8,628 nt of DNA. Source: an uncultured Eubacteriales bacterium (lineage in GTDB: Bacteria; Bacillota; Clostridia; Oscillospirales; Acutalibacteraceae). The notes beneath the pieces were generated by a model that had not been told where the DNA came from, ran no database searches, and saw nothing but the letters and a program-made list of their open reading frames with translations. The DNA lies in assembly GCA_900321515.1 (NCBI GenBank), contig ONWI01000192.1, positions 1-8,628 of the forward strand, read 5' to 3'. Shown piece after piece: positions 6,676 to 8,628 of this stretch. The position numbers and the translations under genes were made by a program. Position 1 is the first letter of the stretch. Each line of letters begins with the position of its first letter.

Positions 6676-7365
6676 TCACTTCTTCCGGCATTCAAAAACG
6701 ACAACCTGATTATAATAACCGGATTCCAGCGGTTTAGCGTAGTAATCCGATTCTTCATCGGCATACCCGCTTCCGCCGGACAAGCGGGTTTTATAAAAGA
6801 CAAATCCTACATTTTCATACTCGGATTTTATGTATGTAAGCGCTAATTTATCCTTATCTTCGTCATGTTCGTCCGGATCGCCCAGCATTTTTCTGAGGGT
6901 ATCGGGCGTGGTAGTACGGTCAAATACCAGCGCTCCGTGAATATTAATGCTTTCAAAATCACACACGCTCGCCAATATGCTGTGAATCTGCCCCTTGCTG
7001 CACATGATCGAATCTCCGGAATAATTGATTATCTCGGTCTCCAGGCAGCGGTGATACTTCTTCATATACACACCGGTCATATTGGAGCATCCGGCAATCT
7101 TCTCAGCGGGATTTCTCAGTACCCAGCCGTTTTTTTCAAATGTGCGGTATTGGCAAGGAAGGGCATATTCTTCTTCATTCAGAGCAAACCGGAATCTGTA
7201 CAGCGCGTCCCTGTGGTCAGACTGGAATGCTGTCAGCACAAATGCCTCCCCGTCGCCGCTGCCTGCGCCGCCATTATGTTTATTCGGGGAATACAGCAGC
7301 GTGGCAATGACCAGAATCGCCGCGCACATAAAAGCCGCGAGAAAAAACGCTATGATATTTCTCAT
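6676..7365 (-). CDS. Unrecognised membrane-anchored protein with extracytoplasmic domain
   Basis: I do not recognise this 229-residue protein. Residues 4-24 form one hydrophobic segment after MRN, with no lipobox, so it looks like an uncleaved membrane anchor or a signal peptide. A short Gly-rich linker (about 29-40) leads to an outer domain of about 190 residues. Within it, EEYALPCQYRTFEKNGW (65-81) and FDRTTTPDTLRKMLGDPDEH (148-167) recall substrate-free extracellular domains of clostridial lipoproteins (a y-x-LP / G-W half and a G-x-P half), but I cannot name a family. Six cysteines lie outside the membrane segment (71, 93, 107, 122, 135, 226), which could form disulfides. The ATG at 7365 has AAGGAG 9 bases upstream. 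The gene stands alone between a consensus promoter and its own terminator, in a more AT-rich stretch than its neighbours, and may be lineage-specific. Confidence 0.85.
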   Translation of the reverse strand: MRNIIAFFLAAFMCAAILVIATLLYSPNKHNGGAGSGDGEAFVLTAFQSDHRDALYRFRFALNEEEYALPCQYRTFEKNGWVLRNPAEKIAGCSNMTGVYMKKYHRCLETEIINYSGDSIMCSKGQIHSILASVCDFESINIHGALVFDRTTTPDTLRKMLGDPDEHDEDKDKLALTYIKSEYENVGFVFYKTRLSGGSGYADEESDYYAKPLESGYYNQVVVFECRKK

Positions 7366-7374
7366 CGTGACGCA

Positions 7375-7380
7375 CTCCTT
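7375..7380 (-). promoter_or_regulatory. Ribosome binding site of the membrane-protein gene
   Basis: AAGGAG on the minus strand, 9 bases before the ATG at 7365. Together with the consensus promoter it predicts strong expression. Confidence 0.75.
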
Positions 7381-7432
7381 GGGACAGATTCCCGTTTATC
7401 GGGCAAACGGTATTCATTAACGCCGTATTATC

Positions 7433-7461
7433 ATTATAACCCCACAATGATGATTTGTCAA
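7433..7461 (-). promoter_or_regulatory. Consensus sigma-A promoter of the membrane-protein gene
   Basis: TTGACA (7461-7456) and TATAAT (7438-7433) on the minus strand are separated by exactly 17 bases, a perfect match to the housekeeping consensus. Transcription should start near 7426, giving a leader of about 60 bases. The -35 box starts 11 bases after the stop of the upstream methyltransferase gene, with no terminator between, so both read-through and independent transcription are possible. Confidence 0.88.
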
Positions 7462-7472
7462 CAATATATCAA

Positions 7473-8276
7473 TTATTTGCTGATATATCCCCGCATCATT
7501 TCCCACATGAGAATAGCCGCGGCTGTCGCGGCATTGAGCGACTCCGCGCGTCCGTTCATAGGAATTGTCACCTTTTCGGGACATGCGCCGATCAGCGCTT
7601 CCGAAAGCCCGTTGCCCTCGTTGCCTATGCACATTATCGCGCCGCGAAAGAACCGGATTCCTGTCACATCGGCAGCGTCATCACGGGGGACAGCTGCCAT
7701 GGGACGCATGTTTCTCTCCGCCGCCGCAGCCATGTCTGCCGGCGCATCGACAGTATAATAAATCGGTATGCGGAACATCGCTCCCATTCCTGCGCGCAGC
7801 GCCTTTGGGGAGAAGCATGACGCGCAGCCCTCGGTCAGAATAATCCCGTCCACGCCAAGCGCTTCGGCGGTACGGAAGACCGCGCCGACGTTCGACGGGT
7901 CCTGAAGGTTTTCCAGAAGCACATACTGTCCTGTGTTTTTTAAATTAATCAGATTGTTTTCGACAGCAGGCGATTTTGCAACGATAAAAACGCCTTGGGT
8001 ATTCTCGGTATCGCTTATTTTTTTTGCGATATCATCGGAGATCTCATACGCCTCATGAGCCTTTTCCATGAGCTTGTCAAGATAATCGGAATATTTCCTA
8101 AGCGCCGATTGGGTACAGAGAAGTTCTTCCACTTCCACGCCGCTGTCTGCCGCGTCGCGGCAGAGCCTTGCACCCTCGCATATGATGAGTCCCGCCTTGC
8201 GGCGTTCCCTTGCGCTGGTCATCAGACGCATCGCACGCCGGACAGCCTGATTGTCCTTTGATGTGATTTTGATCAT
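7473..8276 (-). CDS. SpoU/TrmH-family RNA 2'-O-methyltransferase (RlmB/TsnR-like)
   Basis: This is a predicted SAM-dependent 2'-O-ribose methyltransferase of the SPOUT class, acting on rRNA or tRNA in the cytoplasm. The 267-residue protein has an N-terminal substrate-binding domain (about 1-105; EGARLCRDA at 34-42) and a C-terminal knotted domain with all three SpoU motifs. Motif 1 is LENLQDPSNVGAVFRTAEA at 121-139, with Asn129 and catalytic-type Arg135. Motif 2 is IGNEGNGLSE at 217-226. Motif 3 is IPMNGRAESLNAATAAAI at 238-255. The open frame begins at a TTG at 8303, but that would place the AGGAG ribosome binding site (8287-8291) inside the gene; the ATG at 8276 is 10 bases after it and gives a typical N-terminus. 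A methylase of this type next to infC-rpmI-rplT is common in clostridia. The modified nucleotide cannot be read from sequence. Confidence 0.93.
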   Translation of the reverse strand: MIKITSKDNQAVRRAMRLMTSARERRKAGLIICEGARLCRDAADSGVEVEELLCTQSALRKYSDYLDKLMEKAHEAYEISDDIAKKISDTENTQGVFIVAKSPAVENNLINLKNTGQYVLLENLQDPSNVGAVFRTAEALGVDGIILTEGCASCFSPKALRAGMGAMFRIPIYYTVDAPADMAAAAERNMRPMAAVPRDDAADVTGIRFFRGAIMCIGNEGNGLSEALIGACPEKVTIPMNGRAESLNAATAAAILMWEMMRGYISK

Positions 8277-8286
8277 TATAGAATCA

Positions 8287-8291
8287 CTCCT
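8287..8291 (-). promoter_or_regulatory. Ribosome binding site of the SpoU methyltransferase
   Basis: AGGAG on the minus strand, 10 bases before the ATG at 8276. It rules against the upstream TTG at 8303 as start. Confidence 0.7.
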
Positions 8292-8301
8292 GTCAGCAAC
8301 C

Positions 8302-8344
8302 AAAAAGAGCCGCGCCCGGATTTTTACAATACGGTGCGCAGCTC
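8302..8344 (-). terminator. Rho-independent terminator after rplT
   Basis: On the minus strand GAGCUGCGC (8344-8336) pairs with GCGCGGCUC (8315-8307) through 9 bp with one U-G. A further CCG/CGG helix can form inside the loop. UUUUU follows the 3' arm directly (8306-8302). It lies 27 bases after the rplT stop and ends the infC-rpmI-rplT-type operon. No promoter is evident between it and the methyltransferase 25 bases on, so partial read-through is likely. Confidence 0.9.
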
Positions 8345-8371
8345 GATTAATAATTCAATTGATCAACGCGA

Positions 8372-8628
8372 TTACTTGCGCGCGTCCTTTGCTGTCTCGA
8401 CCAGAGCGGTGAATGCCTTGGGGTCGGCAATGGCGATCTCAGAGAGCATCTTTCTGTTGAGGGTCACGCCGGCCTTCTTGAGACCGTTCATGAACTGAGA
8501 GTAGTTGATGCCGTTGAAGTTGCAGGCCGCGGAAATTCTGGTGATCCACATACTGCGGAAATCGCGCTTCTTCTGTCTGCGGCCGATATAGGCATAGTTG
8601 CCGGACTTCATAACGGCTTCCTTAGCCA
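8372..8628 (-). CDS. rplT: 50S ribosomal protein L20, C-terminal part (cut by window edge)
   Basis: L20 binds 23S rRNA early in assembly of the large ribosomal subunit and in B. subtilis and E. coli also represses its own operon. The 84 visible residues are about the last 70% of a protein normally near 118 residues. The start is outside the window; the first complete visible codons read AKEAVMKSGNYAY, an internal L20 sequence, so the ATG at 8611 is an internal methionine, not the start. Characteristic segments are RRQKKRDFRSMWITRI and YSQFMNGLKKAGVTLNRKML. A strong terminator follows. The genes infC and rpmI are expected just beyond the right edge. Confidence 0.97.
   Translation of the reverse strand, partial: AKEAVMKSGNYAYIGRRQKKRDFRSMWITRISAACNFNGINYSQFMNGLKKAGVTLNRKMLSEIAIADPKAFTALVETAKDARK

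Noticed and set aside
7427..7438. Fur-box-like TATAATGATAAT overlapping the -10 of the membrane-protein promoter
   Set aside because: Only two of the needed repeat units are present and the inverted half (ATTATC) is missing; the similarity follows from the -10 box itself.
1..8628. CRISPR arrays, insertion sequences, tRNA or rRNA genes, toxin-antitoxin or defence systems
   Set aside because: No regularly spaced repeats, transposase motifs, terminal inverted repeats, cloverleaf-like segments or defence-domain proteins were found; genes are tightly packed housekeeping genes on one strand.

Overview
The window reads as a chromosomal housekeeping segment from a Gram-positive Firmicute, most likely of the Clostridia (Ruminococcus/Oscillospira-like). 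The signs are TrmFO in place of TrmA, a consensus sigma-A promoter, strong purine-rich ribosome binding sites, a TTG start on topA, and the familiar clostridial gene orders infC-rpmI-rplT/SpoU methylase and dprA-topA-trmFO...plsX-rnc. The assignment to a lineage is inference. Every gene I can support is on the minus strand, so transcription runs from the right end of the window to the left.

Right end (8628 to 7473): the 3' part of rplT (ribosomal protein L20), a strong rho-independent terminator, then a SpoU/TrmH-family RNA 2'-O-methyltransferase with no obvious promoter of its own. It is probably expressed by read-through of the ribosomal operon. Middle (7461 to 6601): a self-contained single-gene unit. 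It has a perfect TTGACA-17-TATAAT promoter, a short leader with small hairpins, a good ribosome binding site, an unrecognised 229-residue protein with one N-terminal membrane segment and a cysteine-containing outer domain, and its own terminator. This is the least explained part of the window.

Left two-thirds (about 6600 to 1): an AT-rich promoter region, then a compact run of six genes: dprA (binding of incoming single-stranded DNA), topA (DNA topoisomerase I), trmFO (folate/FAD-dependent tRNA m5U54 methylation), a GNAT acetyltransferase, plsX (phosphate acyltransferase of phospholipid synthesis) and the start of rnc (RNase III, cut by the window edge). topA/trmFO and trmFO/GNAT overlap by four bases (ATGA), which suggests translational coupling. 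acpP, often found between plsX and rnc in Firmicutes, is absent. In its place is a short intergenic region with a 13-bp RNA hairpin just upstream of the rnc ribosome binding site.

I see no mobile element, CRISPR array, tRNA, rRNA or clear new multi-gene system. The main leads are the stand-alone membrane-protein cassette, the hairpin before rnc, and the palindrome at the dprA operon promoter.
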